Positions 1 through 7,962 of a DNA stretch of 30,282 bases are shown here, piece after piece (the stretch's first letter is position 1; each line of letters starts with the position of its first letter). The position numbers and the translations under genes were made by a program. The DNA lies in NCBI GenBank assembly GCA_002420315.1, contig DIHU01000224.1, positions 1 to 30,282 on the forward strand, written 5' to 3'. The notes beneath the pieces are model-generated. The model had not been told where the DNA came from. It did no database searches and saw nothing but the letters and a program-made list of their open reading frames with translations. Source of the stretch: Akkermansiaceae bacterium UBA5688 (GTDB lineage Bacteria; Verrucomicrobiota; Verrucomicrobiia; Verrucomicrobiales; Akkermansiaceae).

Positions 1-18
1 GCGTCTTTATCAACTTGG

Positions 19-1488
19 CTACAATTTAGGAGGGGCCCAGTTTGGGATGCCTTTTCCCACGAGCTGTTTTTGGTGATCCACCCGATAAGGCTGGGTCGGT
101 GACATGGGGGCGGTTTCGTTGACCATGAGGGGGCGGGCTTCTTTCCAGAATTTGTCGTATGCGACGTGCATTTCTTTGACGATATTTGGGTGTTGGTTAG
201 CAATGTCGTTTTTTTGACCGGGGTCCTTGAGCATATCGAAGAGTTGTTTGTCAACGAGGCGGTATTGGTGGCTCCGGACAGCGAAGTTTTTCCATTGGTG
301 TTTGTTTGGTTCAGATCCGGTAGGCCAGCGGGCTTTTTGAGTGAAAAGGTAGCGATCGGGCCAGGCTGATTTGGGATCCTTCAGAAGAGGTAGCAAGCTG
401 CGTCCGGCAACTTGCTTTTCGGGGCTGGTCGCACCGGCGAGGTCCACTAAGGTGGGATAGAGGTCGATGTGAGCGGCGACCCTTGAGAGGTCGTGATCTG
501 CTTCGAGCGTTCCTTTCCACCGGATAAAGAAGGGGACGCGAACTCCGCCTTCGTCGGCACTTCCTTTCAGGCCTTTTTGACCTGCGTTGAACATCATCAT
601 TGGTTTGCCATCCTTTGTTTTTCCGAGAGGTTTTCCGGCGCGACCTGCCCCCCCACCGGTCATGCCGTTATCAGACATAAAAATGAGAATGGTATTTTCG
701 TTGAGATCCCACTCGTTGAGTTTTGCCATGAGCCGCCCCATATTCTCGTCGATGTTTTCGATCATGCCATAAAAGCCGGCGGTCTTGGCTGAGAAGCCGA
801 GGTCGGTGAAGCGTTTAGTATTAGAGCGCGGGGCGATGAATGGCCCGTGTGGGGCGTTGGTGGTAATGTATGTGAAGAAGGGTTTGCCGGTTTTCTTGGT
901 TTCCTTGATCCACCCCATAGCAGCGGTAAAAAAGAGATCGGTACAGTAGCCTTTGGTTTTTACAAAGGAGCCGTTGTGGCGGATCGTAGGGTCAAAATAT
1001 TTGTTGCCGGGGACGTCGGCACAGGAGCAATTATATCCTTGCCCGATACCTCCAGCACCGTGGATAAAGACTTCATCAAATCCACGCTTGTGAGGCTGGT
1101 AGGCTTCCTCATCGCCGAGGTGCCACTTACCAAAAATTCCGGAAGTATAGCCGGCCGTTTTCAAAACTTGGGGGAGTATTGTCGCATCAAGCGTCATACG
1201 CTCGCGTTCGAGGATGGTGTGTGTGATGCCATTTTTGAGGGGATGGCGCCCCGTCATGAGAGCGGATCGGGTGGGTGAGCAGGTGGGGCTAACGAGAAAG
1301 CGGGTGAGGCGGGTGCTTTGGTCATAGAGTTTATCAAGGCTGGGAGTCTTGATCCACGGGTGACCGTGACGTCCGACGGGCCCGTATCCCTGGTCGTCGG
1401 TCATGACTAGAATGATGTTTGGTTTATCAGCTCCGGTGAGGAACCCGGGGCAGAAAAGGCATAGAATGAGGAGGAAGATGCGGGTCAT
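19..1488 (-). CDS. Secreted formylglycine-dependent sulfatase (S1 / arylsulfatase family)
   Basis: A 489-residue sulfatase of the alkaline phosphatase superfamily that should hydrolyse sulfate esters outside the cytoplasm. A signal peptide covers about residues 1-20. The metal-binding TDDQG follows at 30-34, and the Cys-type maturation motif CSPTR is at 70-74, where Cys70 would become formylglycine. Other expected active-site residues are visible: KWH at 121-123, His214 in APHGP, Asp273-Asn274 in SDNG and Lys308 in GLKG. Length is normal for the family. It is divergent from the next gene with a 60-base gap. The substrate cannot be read from the sequence. A role on sulfated polysaccharide, suggested by the fucose operon about 22 kb away, is only inference. 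Maturation needs a formylglycine-generating enzyme, not seen in this window. Confidence 0.93.
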   Translation of the reverse strand: MTRIFLLILCLFCPGFLTGADKPNIILVMTDDQGYGPVGRHGHPWIKTPSLDKLYDQSTRLTRFLVSPTCSPTRSALMTGRHPLKNGITHTILERERMTLDATILPQVLKTAGYTSGIFGKWHLGDEEAYQPHKRGFDEVFIHGAGGIGQGYNCSCADVPGNKYFDPTIRHNGSFVKTKGYCTDLFFTAAMGWIKETKKTGKPFFTYITTNAPHGPFIAPRSNTKRFTDLGFSAKTAGFYGMIENIDENMGRLMAKLNEWDLNENTILIFMSDNGMTGGGAGRAGKPLGKTKDGKPMMMFNAGQKGLKGSADEGGVRVPFFIRWKGTLEADHDLSRVAAHIDLYPTLVDLAGATSPEKQVAGRSLLPLLKDPKSAWPDRYLFTQKARWPTGSEPNKHQWKNFAVRSHQYRLVDKQLFDMLKDPGQKNDIANQHPNIVKEMHVAYDKFWKEARPLMVNETAPMSPTQPYRVDHQKQLVGKGIPNWAPPKL

Positions 1489-1548
1489 GGTTGCATCTTA
1501 CTTGAATAATTCAGTGGATCTTTCCTTTCCCTCGAGTAGATCGAGACG

Positions 1549-2601
1549 ATGAAATTAATGACTTTTGTCACTTTAGGACTTTCAGCTGTCGCATTTTCGG
1601 CAGATGACCTGAAAGTTTTTGACTGGAGAGTAGAGCTTTTGGAGCAAGAGGGGATTGGAATATCGGTAGAGGAATTGCAGGAGGCTTTGAGTGCAGTCCC
1701 AGAGGTGACGATTGAGTTTGATGAAGCTTTAGAGAAGCTCGCTTCTCAGGATTTTGATGAAAGAGAGGCAGGGCGTAAAAAGTTGCTCGTTGGGAGTGAA
1801 AATGCCTTGAAATGGTTGCGCGAATTGGAGCCCTCCGAAGATCCCGAGTTGAGGCGTCGGGTTCTGAACGTGATTGAAGAGCTTGGGTTGGTTTTTCGGA
1901 AGGACCGTGAAGTTGCCCTTGAGCATGCTATAAAATCTTTACTGGCGGAAGGTTTAGAGGGACGCGAAAAACTAGCCGATACGGGAGGCGTTTTTTTCGA
2001 ATGGTTTGGTGAAGAAAATGAAAATCTCAAGCAAGGTTATCGTCGATTTTATTTTGAGAATTCATCGAAGCGCCCCGGAAAAATCGAAGGCACACGATTA
2101 ATCTTTGCAGGGAAAGTGGGGCAGGATGGCGATCAGCGATTGATTTTAAAATCCAAGACTTGGCCAGGTAAGGTTGAGTTTGGCGATCGTTTTCGGGTTT
2201 CGGCGATCCTGGGAGGTGAAGATGTTTCATCCGGCGCTTGGCACATGGGTGTCACGATCGGGAGGATCCGGACCCTGTTTCACCCAGGAATGCAGGGTGG
2301 CGCTTTTCGTTTTGAGCGGATTGATAATAACAGGCATCTTACTGGAACGAAAGGGGTTGGATTTGAGCCTCTGGGAGATAGCCGACAGCGGATGTCGATT
2401 GATGTGACGAAGATGTTGGATGGTAATGTGCGCTTGGATGTTTTGCTGGAGCAATTGGGCGAAGGTGGGCGAACTTTTCAAAGCTCTGTCACGGTGGAAG
2501 CAAAAGATATTGGTGATCTTAACCAAATCAGCCTAGATCGCAGTGGGAGGTCAGGTGGGAAAGCCTATTTCCGAGATTTTATGATCACTCTGAATCATTG
2601 A
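1549..2601 (+). CDS. Secreted hypothetical protein with HEAT-like segment and C-terminal beta domain
   Basis: A 350-residue protein of unknown function. Residues 1-18 form a signal peptide ending near AFSADD. At about 58-105 there is a helical segment with the pattern LASQDFDEREAGRKKL, followed by ALKWLRELE and DPELRRRVLNVIEEL. This pattern is common in exported planctomycete and verrucomicrobial proteins and resembles one HEAT-type repeat unit. The C-terminal 200 residues look beta-rich (alternating hydrophobics, SGAWHMGVTIG, ending YFRDFMITL) and may be a lectin-like or DUF1583-like domain; I could not verify that. It is divergent from the sulfatase. The start is the first ATG with a good signal peptide. 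A short inverted repeat, CTCGA at 1531-1535 and TCGAG at 1541-1545, lies just upstream. Confidence 0.8.
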   Translation: MKLMTFVTLGLSAVAFSADDLKVFDWRVELLEQEGIGISVEELQEALSAVPEVTIEFDEALEKLASQDFDEREAGRKKLLVGSENALKWLRELEPSEDPELRRRVLNVIEELGLVFRKDREVALEHAIKSLLAEGLEGREKLADTGGVFFEWFGEENENLKQGYRRFYFENSSKRPGKIEGTRLIFAGKVGQDGDQRLILKSKTWPGKVEFGDRFRVSAILGGEDVSSGAWHMGVTIGRIRTLFHPGMQGGAFRFERIDNNRHLTGTKGVGFEPLGDSRQRMSIDVTKMLDGNVRLDVLLEQLGEGGRTFQSSVTVEAKDIGDLNQISLDRSGRSGGKAYFRDFMITLNH

Positions 2602-2733
2602 AGACAGAGGATCTGAGAATTTCTGGCATATGATCCCAATTCTGTCAGTGGTCGCCGGAAGGCTAGGAAAAAAAAGAATTGAGGTTTTGTAGCGTGATTG
2701 AAAGTCAGGCGTCGCTGGTCCCGTTTTACTACC

Positions 2734-4128
2734 ATGGCTCAATCATCGACTAACCGGCGTCAATTTATTAAGAAATCTGGCCTCCTTGCGGGCGGAACAT
2801 TCGGAATGCCTGCTTTTGTAAGCGGGAAGAATTTGAATTCCAAGATCCAAGTAGCCTCCATCGGAGTGGGTGGTAAAGGCAGGAGCGATACAATGAATGC
2901 GGCCAAATGTGGTGGCGAGATTGTTGGCCTGTGTGATATTGATGGAGGGAAACTCGATGAGATGGCGAAGCGGTATTCCAAGGCGGCCAAATACTCCGAC
3001 TTTCGCGAAATGTTAACTAAGATTGGAGACAAGGTCGATGCAGTGACAATTTCTACTCCAGACCACCTCCACGGGGTGGCCGGTATCATGGCGATGCAGA
3101 TGGGAAAAAATGTTTTTTGTCAGAAGCCTCTGACTCAGACGGTGTGGGAATCACGTATGATGCGGAACTTGTCGCGTGAAAAGAAGTTAGCAACTCAAAT
3201 GGGGAACCAAGGTAGTGCTGGAAGTGGATTACGCCGATCAGTCGAACTCGTTCAAGCTGGCGTGATTGGAAATCCTAAAGAGCTTCACGTGTGGACGAAT
3301 CGTCCGGTTTGGCCACAAGGCTTAGATCGTCCAGCAGGCGCAGATCCAATCCCTGATAATTTAAATTGGGATTGTTTTATCGGGCCGGCACAAATGCGCC
3401 CCTACAAAAAAGGTGTTTATCATGACTTTAAGTGGCGTGGATGGAGCGATTTCGGAACTGGTGCCTTGGGTGACATGGCTTGCCACACCGTGAACATGCC
3501 TTTTCGTGCATTGAAGCTGGGCTATCCAACCAAGATTGAATGTGAGATGGCTTCTCGTATCTATGATGAGACTTATCCCCTAACTTCCAGAGTCCGCTTT
3601 GAATTTCCGGAGCGAGAAGGGTTGCCACCATTGAAATTTTGGTGGTACGACGGGAATCCGAGGCAAAGCTTCGATCCGGTTCGCCCTAAAACGGAGATTG
3701 TTTCTGAAGTGATTGCCCTTCGGGGAGGGAAGCTTCCAGGTAGTGGTGCTGTGATTGTTGGTGATAAGGGGAAGTTATTCTCCCAAGATGATTACGGTGG
3801 TGACCCTTACGTGATGTTGAATGACGAGAAAGGATACCGTGACGCGGGTCAGCACGAGGCTTGTAAGGCGATTCCGCAAGTCGTCCCTCGATCTCCTGGA
3901 CACGTTGAGGAGTGGTTCGAAATGATGAAAGGTGGTTCTCCAGCCTACTCAAATTTTGAGATTGCAGCTTACTTGAATGAAGTGATTTTATTAGGATGCA
4001 TTGCTCAACAAGTGGGAGAGGGACAGTCTATTGATTGGGATGGTCCTAATATGAGGTCGCCTAATAATGATCGGGCAAACCAATTTGTGAAGAGGGACTA
4101 TCGCGAGGGTTGGGCTCCTCGAATCTAG
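2734..4128 (+). CDS. TAT-exported Gfo/Idh/MocA family oxidoreductase
   Basis: A NAD(P)-dependent oxidoreductase-family protein, probably acting on a sugar or sugar derivative outside the cytoplasm. From the ATG at 2734 it has 464 residues. An in-frame TTG at 2698 would add 12 residues, but the twin-arginine signal (NRRQFIKK, Arg8-Arg9, then a hydrophobic stretch) fits better from 2734. The Rossmann motif GVGGKG is at 44-49. The usual EKP motif is QKP at 130-132, keeping Lys131. The C-terminal oxidoreductase domain carries DFGTGALGDMACH, typical of the large exported subfamily in Verrucomicrobiota and Planctomycetota. These proteins often keep their bound cofactor during TAT export. The substrate is unknown, and the flanking genes do not suggest one. 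Confidence 0.92.
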   Translation: MAQSSTNRRQFIKKSGLLAGGTFGMPAFVSGKNLNSKIQVASIGVGGKGRSDTMNAAKCGGEIVGLCDIDGGKLDEMAKRYSKAAKYSDFREMLTKIGDKVDAVTISTPDHLHGVAGIMAMQMGKNVFCQKPLTQTVWESRMMRNLSREKKLATQMGNQGSAGSGLRRSVELVQAGVIGNPKELHVWTNRPVWPQGLDRPAGADPIPDNLNWDCFIGPAQMRPYKKGVYHDFKWRGWSDFGTGALGDMACHTVNMPFRALKLGYPTKIECEMASRIYDETYPLTSRVRFEFPEREGLPPLKFWWYDGNPRQSFDPVRPKTEIVSEVIALRGGKLPGSGAVIVGDKGKLFSQDDYGGDPYVMLNDEKGYRDAGQHEACKAIPQVVPRSPGHVEEWFEMMKGGSPAYSNFEIAAYLNEVILLGCIAQQVGEGQSIDWDGPNMRSPNNDRANQFVKRDYREGWAPRI

Positions 4129-4226
4129 GGTTTGATTTTCTTTTAACGGGGCAGAACTAGAAAAGGTCCACCAGTTGTCTGGTCTCAAATCCAGATGGCT
4201 TGGTTGGGCTACTCTCCTAGCTCTTG

Positions 4227-4272
4227 CCTAGACAAACTAGGTGTCTACAGCACGATCTGGGGAGATCGTGTG
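4227..4272 (+). promoter_or_regulatory. Two adjacent RNA hairpins, possible terminator or leader element
   Basis: Two inverted repeats lie between the oxidoreductase and rhomboid genes. The first is CCTAG (4227-4231) pairing with CTAGG (4237-4241) over a 5-base loop. The second is CACGATCT (4251-4258) pairing with AGATCGTG (4263-4270) over a GGGG loop, a perfect 8-bp stem that extends with one bulge. A short T run (CATTTTTG) comes about 10 bases later, so this is an imperfect intrinsic terminator. It could end transcription from the oxidoreductase gene or act in the rhomboid leader. Confidence 0.35.
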
Positions 4273-4326
4273 CTTCATCACATTTTTGATTAAAGCGCTT
4301 CACAAAATGCCCATTGCGGTAGGTGG

Positions 4327-5181
4327 GTGAGGGTGCTTTTATCCACGGTGTCTGTAATTGATATTCCTGATCTTCTGACTTCTGGTTTGGTGCCTGTAGG
4401 TCGCTTTCGATCACCGCAGGAAGCCCAGGAATACGCCTTGGTTATTTTAGCGATGAGGTTGGATTGCCTTATTACGGTTGAGGAAGAGGGTGGTTACTTA
4501 GTCCATGGTGAGGAGAAATTTGTTGAAGCGATTCGGGAAGAATTCCGACTTTATCAAGAGGAGAAAGTTTGCCAACCCTCTCCGGTGGCGATTCCAATTT
4601 TTGGCTCGGGAGTAGAGCTTGCTCTTCTTTGGCTCGGAATCCTTCTTTTTTGTTTTACCCGTCAAATTCAGGACCCAGAAGTTGAGACAAAGTATGTCAG
4701 CTCGACTGTTGGGATTTTGATCGAGGGAGAATGGTATCGGGCTTTTACGGCTTTGTTTCTGCACGCGGATATGCCGCATTTGTTGGGTAATGTTGTATTT
4801 GGTTCAATTTTTGGAATCTTTGTGGCCAATTCTTTTGGACCGTTGAGAGGCTGGGGGCTCATTATTTTAAGTGGATTTATTGGGAATCTCCTAAATGTGT
4901 TTATTCGATTTCCGGAAGACTATTTTGGTCTGGGTGCATCGACTGCAGTCTTTGGGGCTCTAGGCTTGTTGGTTGGGTCCGGCTTAGATCTGGCGTGGCG
5001 CGAGCGTTCGTTCCGAAAAGGAGTGAGGTCATTTACCCCGTTATTGGCTGGGTTGACGATCTTTGGAATAAATGGAATTGGAGGGCCGGGGATTGATACT
5101 TTGGCTCACCTCACTGGGATGGTGTCTGGAATTTTCCTAGGCTTTCCTGCAGCGTATCTCCTTGCTAGAAAGGCAGATTAG
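4327..5181 (+). CDS. Rhomboid family intramembrane serine protease
   Basis: A 284-residue rhomboid protease that cleaves membrane-protein substrates within the bilayer. A soluble N-terminal domain (about residues 22-80, GRFRSPQEAQEYA onward) resembles the cytoplasmic beta-alpha domain of GlpG. Transmembrane segments begin near residue 93. The conserved HxxxxHxxxN is His146, His151 and Asn155. The nucleophile is Ser205 in GASTAVFG, and the catalytic histidine is His261 in HLTGMVSG, so the Ser-His dyad is intact. The start is uncertain: GTG at 4327 is given here, while GTG at 4333 has AGGTGG placed 6 bases upstream and is equally plausible. The next gene starts 15 bases downstream, so the two may be co-transcribed. 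The physiological substrate is unknown. Confidence 0.93.
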   Translation: MRVLLSTVSVIDIPDLLTSGLVPVGRFRSPQEAQEYALVILAMRLDCLITVEEEGGYLVHGEEKFVEAIREEFRLYQEEKVCQPSPVAIPIFGSGVELALLWLGILLFCFTRQIQDPEVETKYVSSTVGILIEGEWYRAFTALFLHADMPHLLGNVVFGSIFGIFVANSFGPLRGWGLIILSGFIGNLLNVFIRFPEDYFGLGASTAVFGALGLLVGSGLDLAWRERSFRKGVRSFTPLLAGLTIFGINGIGGPGIDTLAHLTGMVSGIFLGFPAAYLLARKAD

Positions 5182-5196
5182 ATACGTAAATATATT

Positions 5197-6345
5197 ATGC
5201 GTTTCTTGCTTTTTAGCTTCTTTGTTATTGGTCCTCTCTTTGGGTATAAACCTGTGCCCCTGGTCGAAGGTCAAGAAGCTCCGGATTTTAAATTACCAGG
5301 GGTGGATGGGAAGAACTATACCCTGAAGGACTTCAGCGGGGGAGAAGCTCTCGCGGTTATCTTTACAACTAATCATTGTCCCGATGCAATAGCCTCTCAT
5401 GGCCGTATGGTGGCCTTGGTTGATCATTTTAATGGTAAGTTGGTTAAGTTTGTTGCCATCAATAGTAACTCGCCGGAAGGGCTTCACTTGCCAGAGCTCG
5501 GGTGGACAGTCTATGATGATAGCTTTGAGGATATGAAGCTTATCGCCAAAGATAGTGGCTTCAATTTACCTTATCTCTACGATGGTGAGACTCAGGAGGT
5601 AGCCAAAGCCTATGGAGCAGTCGCGACTCCTCACGTTTTCATCTTCGATAAGCACCTCAAGCTGCGTTACAACGGCCGGATGGACAATGGTCGCCGTAGA
5701 GTTGGGGTTGTCGAAAAAAATGAAGCACGTGATGCTATTTCCGCGATCCTTGAAGGAAAAAAGATTGAAGTTGTGAAGACTCGTCCCGTGGGATGTACAA
5801 CAAAGTGGAAGGAAAAATCGGAAATTGTAGCGGGCGAAGACCGCAAGTGGAAAGCCCAGCCAGTAACTGTTGAAAAGGCGGATGCCAAGACGCTTAGAAA
5901 GTTGGTGGCAAATCGAGGGCGAACTGGCATGCGCCTAATCAATCTTTGGTCGACAAGCTGCGGTCCCTGTGTGGCGGAGTTTCCGGACTTGGTGGAAATT
6001 TACCGCCAATATTCGTGGCAGGAGTTCGAATTTATTCCCATCAGCCTCGATTCTGTTGATGATGAGGGGAAGGTATTACGGTTCCTAAAGAGAACTCATT
6101 GTGGGCTTTCGCCCCGGACCAAACCGTTTTTGGATGAGGAAAAAAGAGCGACAAACAACTACCTTTTCGACGGAGATACTGAGGATTTAGCAAAGGCCAT
6201 TGATCCCACCTGGAATGGAGCGCTGCCTTTCACTTTGCTCGTTGGTAAGAATGGTGAAGTTCTCTTTCGTCATTCTGGTGTAATTGATCCACTGGCTTTG
6301 CGAAAGAAGATCGTCGAGCAGGTTTGGCAGAGATCTGAAGAGTAA
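5197..6345 (+). CDS. Exported two-domain redoxin: one-Cys peroxiredoxin-like plus TlpA-like thioredoxin
   Basis: A 382-residue exported protein with two thioredoxin folds. A signal peptide covers about residues 1-16. Domain 1 (about 24-205) is a peroxiredoxin-like redoxin starting GQEAPDFKLPG. It has a single active-site Cys61 in NHCPDA rather than CxxC, and ends with the VGCTTKW element usual for this subfamily. Domain 2 (about 225-380) is TlpA/ResA-like with the redox motif CGPC at 255-258 in NLWSTSCGPC, plus the ALPFTLLV segment that supplies the expected cis-proline. It probably works in thiol-disulfide or peroxide chemistry in the periplasm, perhaps in cytochrome maturation; the partner is unknown. 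It lies 15 bases after the rhomboid gene. Confidence 0.88.
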   Translation: MRFLLFSFFVIGPLFGYKPVPLVEGQEAPDFKLPGVDGKNYTLKDFSGGEALAVIFTTNHCPDAIASHGRMVALVDHFNGKLVKFVAINSNSPEGLHLPELGWTVYDDSFEDMKLIAKDSGFNLPYLYDGETQEVAKAYGAVATPHVFIFDKHLKLRYNGRMDNGRRRVGVVEKNEARDAISAILEGKKIEVVKTRPVGCTTKWKEKSEIVAGEDRKWKAQPVTVEKADAKTLRKLVANRGRTGMRLINLWSTSCGPCVAEFPDLVEIYRQYSWQEFEFIPISLDSVDDEGKVLRFLKRTHCGLSPRTKPFLDEEKRATNNYLFDGDTEDLAKAIDPTWNGALPFTLLVGKNGEVLFRHSGVIDPLALRKKIVEQVWQRSEE

Positions 6346-6427
6346 AAAGAGGTTTTGAAAAAAAGAATCATTCTTTTGTTCCTATTTTCCTAAGCTTGTG
6401 GCAAAGGTGCTGGCCGTCACCTTTGCC

Positions 6428-7336
6428 ATGTCCCAATCGATTGAAGATCTCACCGCCATCCTGAGCGAAACTCCCGAGTTGACTGTCACTGAACCAGAGA
6501 TTGGTTTCCCTGTGATTGAAGTTCAAACTCCTGTTTCAGCTGCTACTATTGCGGTTCATGGCGCTCAGGTGCTCACTTGGGCTCCGACGGATCATCCGCC
6601 GGTTTTATATGTGAGTCCGAAAGCCAAGATGACTGGTGGGAAAGCTCTCCGCGGTGGGATTCCGATATGCTGGCCGTGGTTTGGAAATCACCCTGAGGAT
6701 CCACAGATGCCAGCACATGGTTTTGCCCGGACCCGCTTTTGGGAACTTGTCTCCGGCGAGATGGTAGGGAAGATGGCGACCCTTGTCTTTAAACTCGTCT
6801 CTGACGAGGAGACCAAAGCTCTTTTCCCCTTTAACTTCGAATTAACTGCAACGATTCGTATCGCGGATAAATTGCGGGTGAAATTAAATATGAAGAATAC
6901 TGGCGAAGAGATCTATAAGGTGAGCTCGGCTCTCCACACTTATCTCTCGCTTGGTGATATTGAGCGCATCCAACTCGAAGGAGTTAAAGGATCTCACTAC
7001 ATTGATCAGGCGAGCGATGACAAAGAGCCTGTTTATCAGGAAAAGAACCTCCAAATCAAAGGTGAGGTTGATCGTATTTATCAATCTATGTCCTCGGTAT
7101 TGATTCGTGACCTTGATCGCTACCGATCAGTGTTTGTTGACAAGGCCGGCTCTCGCTCCACCGTTATTTGGAACCCATGGAAAGAGAAGTCAAAGGAACT
7201 CGCCGATCTTCCGGACAAGGCCTACAAGGAGTTTGTTTGTGTGGAGTGTGCGAATGCCGGAACGGATAAACCAACCCTACGTCCAAATGGATCGCATAAT
7301 CTTGAGACTGTCATTGGACTTCGTCCACTGTCCTAA
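6428..7336 (+). CDS. D-hexose-6-phosphate mutarotase-like protein (YeaD family aldose 1-epimerase)
   Basis: A 302-residue member of the galactose-mutarotase fold, related to E. coli YeaD, which interconverts the anomers of glucose 6-phosphate and related hexose phosphates in the cytoplasm. Family hallmarks are HGAQVLTW at 44-51, RGGIPICWPWFG at 75-86 and AHGFART at 96-102, where His97 is the expected catalytic histidine. Length is close to YeaD (294 residues). The ATG at 6428 is preferred because the homologous fold begins after MSQSIEDL. An in-frame GTG at 6398 would add ten residues not typical of the family. It stands alone and converges with the thioredoxin gene. Specificity within hexose phosphates is not determined. 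Confidence 0.88.
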   Translation: MSQSIEDLTAILSETPELTVTEPEIGFPVIEVQTPVSAATIAVHGAQVLTWAPTDHPPVLYVSPKAKMTGGKALRGGIPICWPWFGNHPEDPQMPAHGFARTRFWELVSGEMVGKMATLVFKLVSDEETKALFPFNFELTATIRIADKLRVKLNMKNTGEEIYKVSSALHTYLSLGDIERIQLEGVKGSHYIDQASDDKEPVYQEKNLQIKGEVDRIYQSMSSVLIRDLDRYRSVFVDKAGSRSTVIWNPWKEKSKELADLPDKAYKEFVCVECANAGTDKPTLRPNGSHNLETVIGLRPLS

Positions 7337-7352
7337 GTCTGGATAGAATAAA

Positions 7353-7372
7353 CGCTGCCGGTTTCAGTAGCG
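7353..7372 (-). terminator. Weak candidate terminator in the convergent gap
   Basis: CGCTGC at 7353-7358 pairs with GTAGCG at 7367-7372 (one G-U pair, 8-base loop). Read on the minus strand, downstream of the thioredoxin gene at 7430, the stem is followed by TTTATTCT. This is a weak T tract, and on the plus strand there is none. Confidence 0.22.
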
Positions 7373-7429
7373 AAAAACTGCATCGAAGTTCGAAATCTTT
7401 TACCCCAATGAGCCGGTGGGAGGAGAAGT

Positions 7430-7885
7430 TTATTGGAACTTACGCGCTCTTAATGAGCTTTTCAGCGTTTTGAGGTAGGGCTCGACGCCACTGCCGCTGT
7501 ACCCGGATATTGATTTGAAGACTTTTCCTTGCGAATCCATCAACATTACGGTGGGGTAACTTCGGAGTTTATATTTCTTGGCAACTTCTTTGTTTGCTTT
7601 GGTTTGAGCGGCAGGGAGCTTTTCCTTCCTCGGGTAATCGAGCACGATCACGACGAAATCCTTTTCGACCTCGGATTTGAAAACCGGTTTTGAGAAGACT
7701 TCCTTATCTAGCTTTATGCAAGGAGGGCACCAATCAGACCCGGTAAATTTCACAAGCATACATTTTTTTTCTGCAGCGGCTTTTTTCTTTCCAGCTTCGA
7801 AGTCAGTGAGGAAGTCTCCGGCCTGTGCGGTTGTAGTGAAAGTAACCGACAAGATGGCAAGAATAATGGTTTTTAGTAGGCTCAT
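7430..7885 (-). CDS. Exported thioredoxin-fold protein
   Basis: A 151-residue periplasmic thioredoxin-like protein. The start at 7885 is chosen because it begins a clean signal peptide, MSLLKTIILAILS, ending TTTAQA near residue 22. An upstream in-frame start at 7990 would add 35 polar residues ahead of the signal and would overlap rdgB. The redox motif WCPPC is at 52-56, and the LRSYPTVMLMD segment carries the cis-proline. The CPPC motif and the spacing match thioredoxin-family proteins of the DUF255/DsbD-C type found in many PVC genomes. It probably reduces or oxidises periplasmic cysteines; its partner is unknown. It is divergent from rdgB with 77 bases between starts, so the two promoters share that gap. 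Confidence 0.9.
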   Translation of the reverse strand: MSLLKTIILAILSVTFTTTAQAGDFLTDFEAGKKKAAAEKKCMLVKFTGSDWCPPCIKLDKEVFSKPVFKSEVEKDFVVIVLDYPRKEKLPAAQTKANKEVAKKYKLRSYPTVMLMDSQGKVFKSISGYSGSGVEPYLKTLKSSLRARKFQ

Positions 7886-7962
7886 AATGTTATTAGGCAT
7901 ATCAACGTTCGGTTTTATTCCAAATTTGTCGAAATATTTTTGCAGGTTGTTATTCTGAACTA

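Noticed and set aside
847..1278. Long open frame on the plus strand inside the sulfatase gene
   Set aside because: Antisense shadow of a gene with clear motifs; no domain, signal peptide or recognisable start context.
1531..1545. CTCGA-GTAGA-TCGAG inverted repeat three bases before the ATG at 1549
   Set aside because: Only five base pairs and no second copy; chance is as likely as an operator.
2603..2646. Nested short inverted repeats GACAG/CTGTC and GGATC/GATCC after the gene ending at 2601
   Set aside because: Stems are short, spacing on the two sides differs and there is no T run, so neither a terminator nor a clear operator.
2698..2733. Upstream TTG start for the Gfo/Idh/MocA gene
   Set aside because: It would put 12 basic residues ahead of a normal twin-arginine signal; the ATG at 2734 fits better.
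3121..3129. EKP to QKP change in the oxidoreductase as a sign of inactivation
   Set aside because: QKP is common in exported PVC members of the family and the catalytic lysine is kept, so it is probably a lineage variant.
6361..6377. AAAAGAAT-C-ATTCTTTT near-palindrome downstream of the redoxin gene
   Set aside because: AT-only stem with a one-base centre; weak as an RNA hairpin and likely by chance in an A/T-rich stretch.
7926..7956. Possible promoter TTGTCG / TATTCT just before rdgB, which would give an almost leaderless transcript
   Set aside because: Spacer is 19 bases and both boxes are imperfect; too weak to list.
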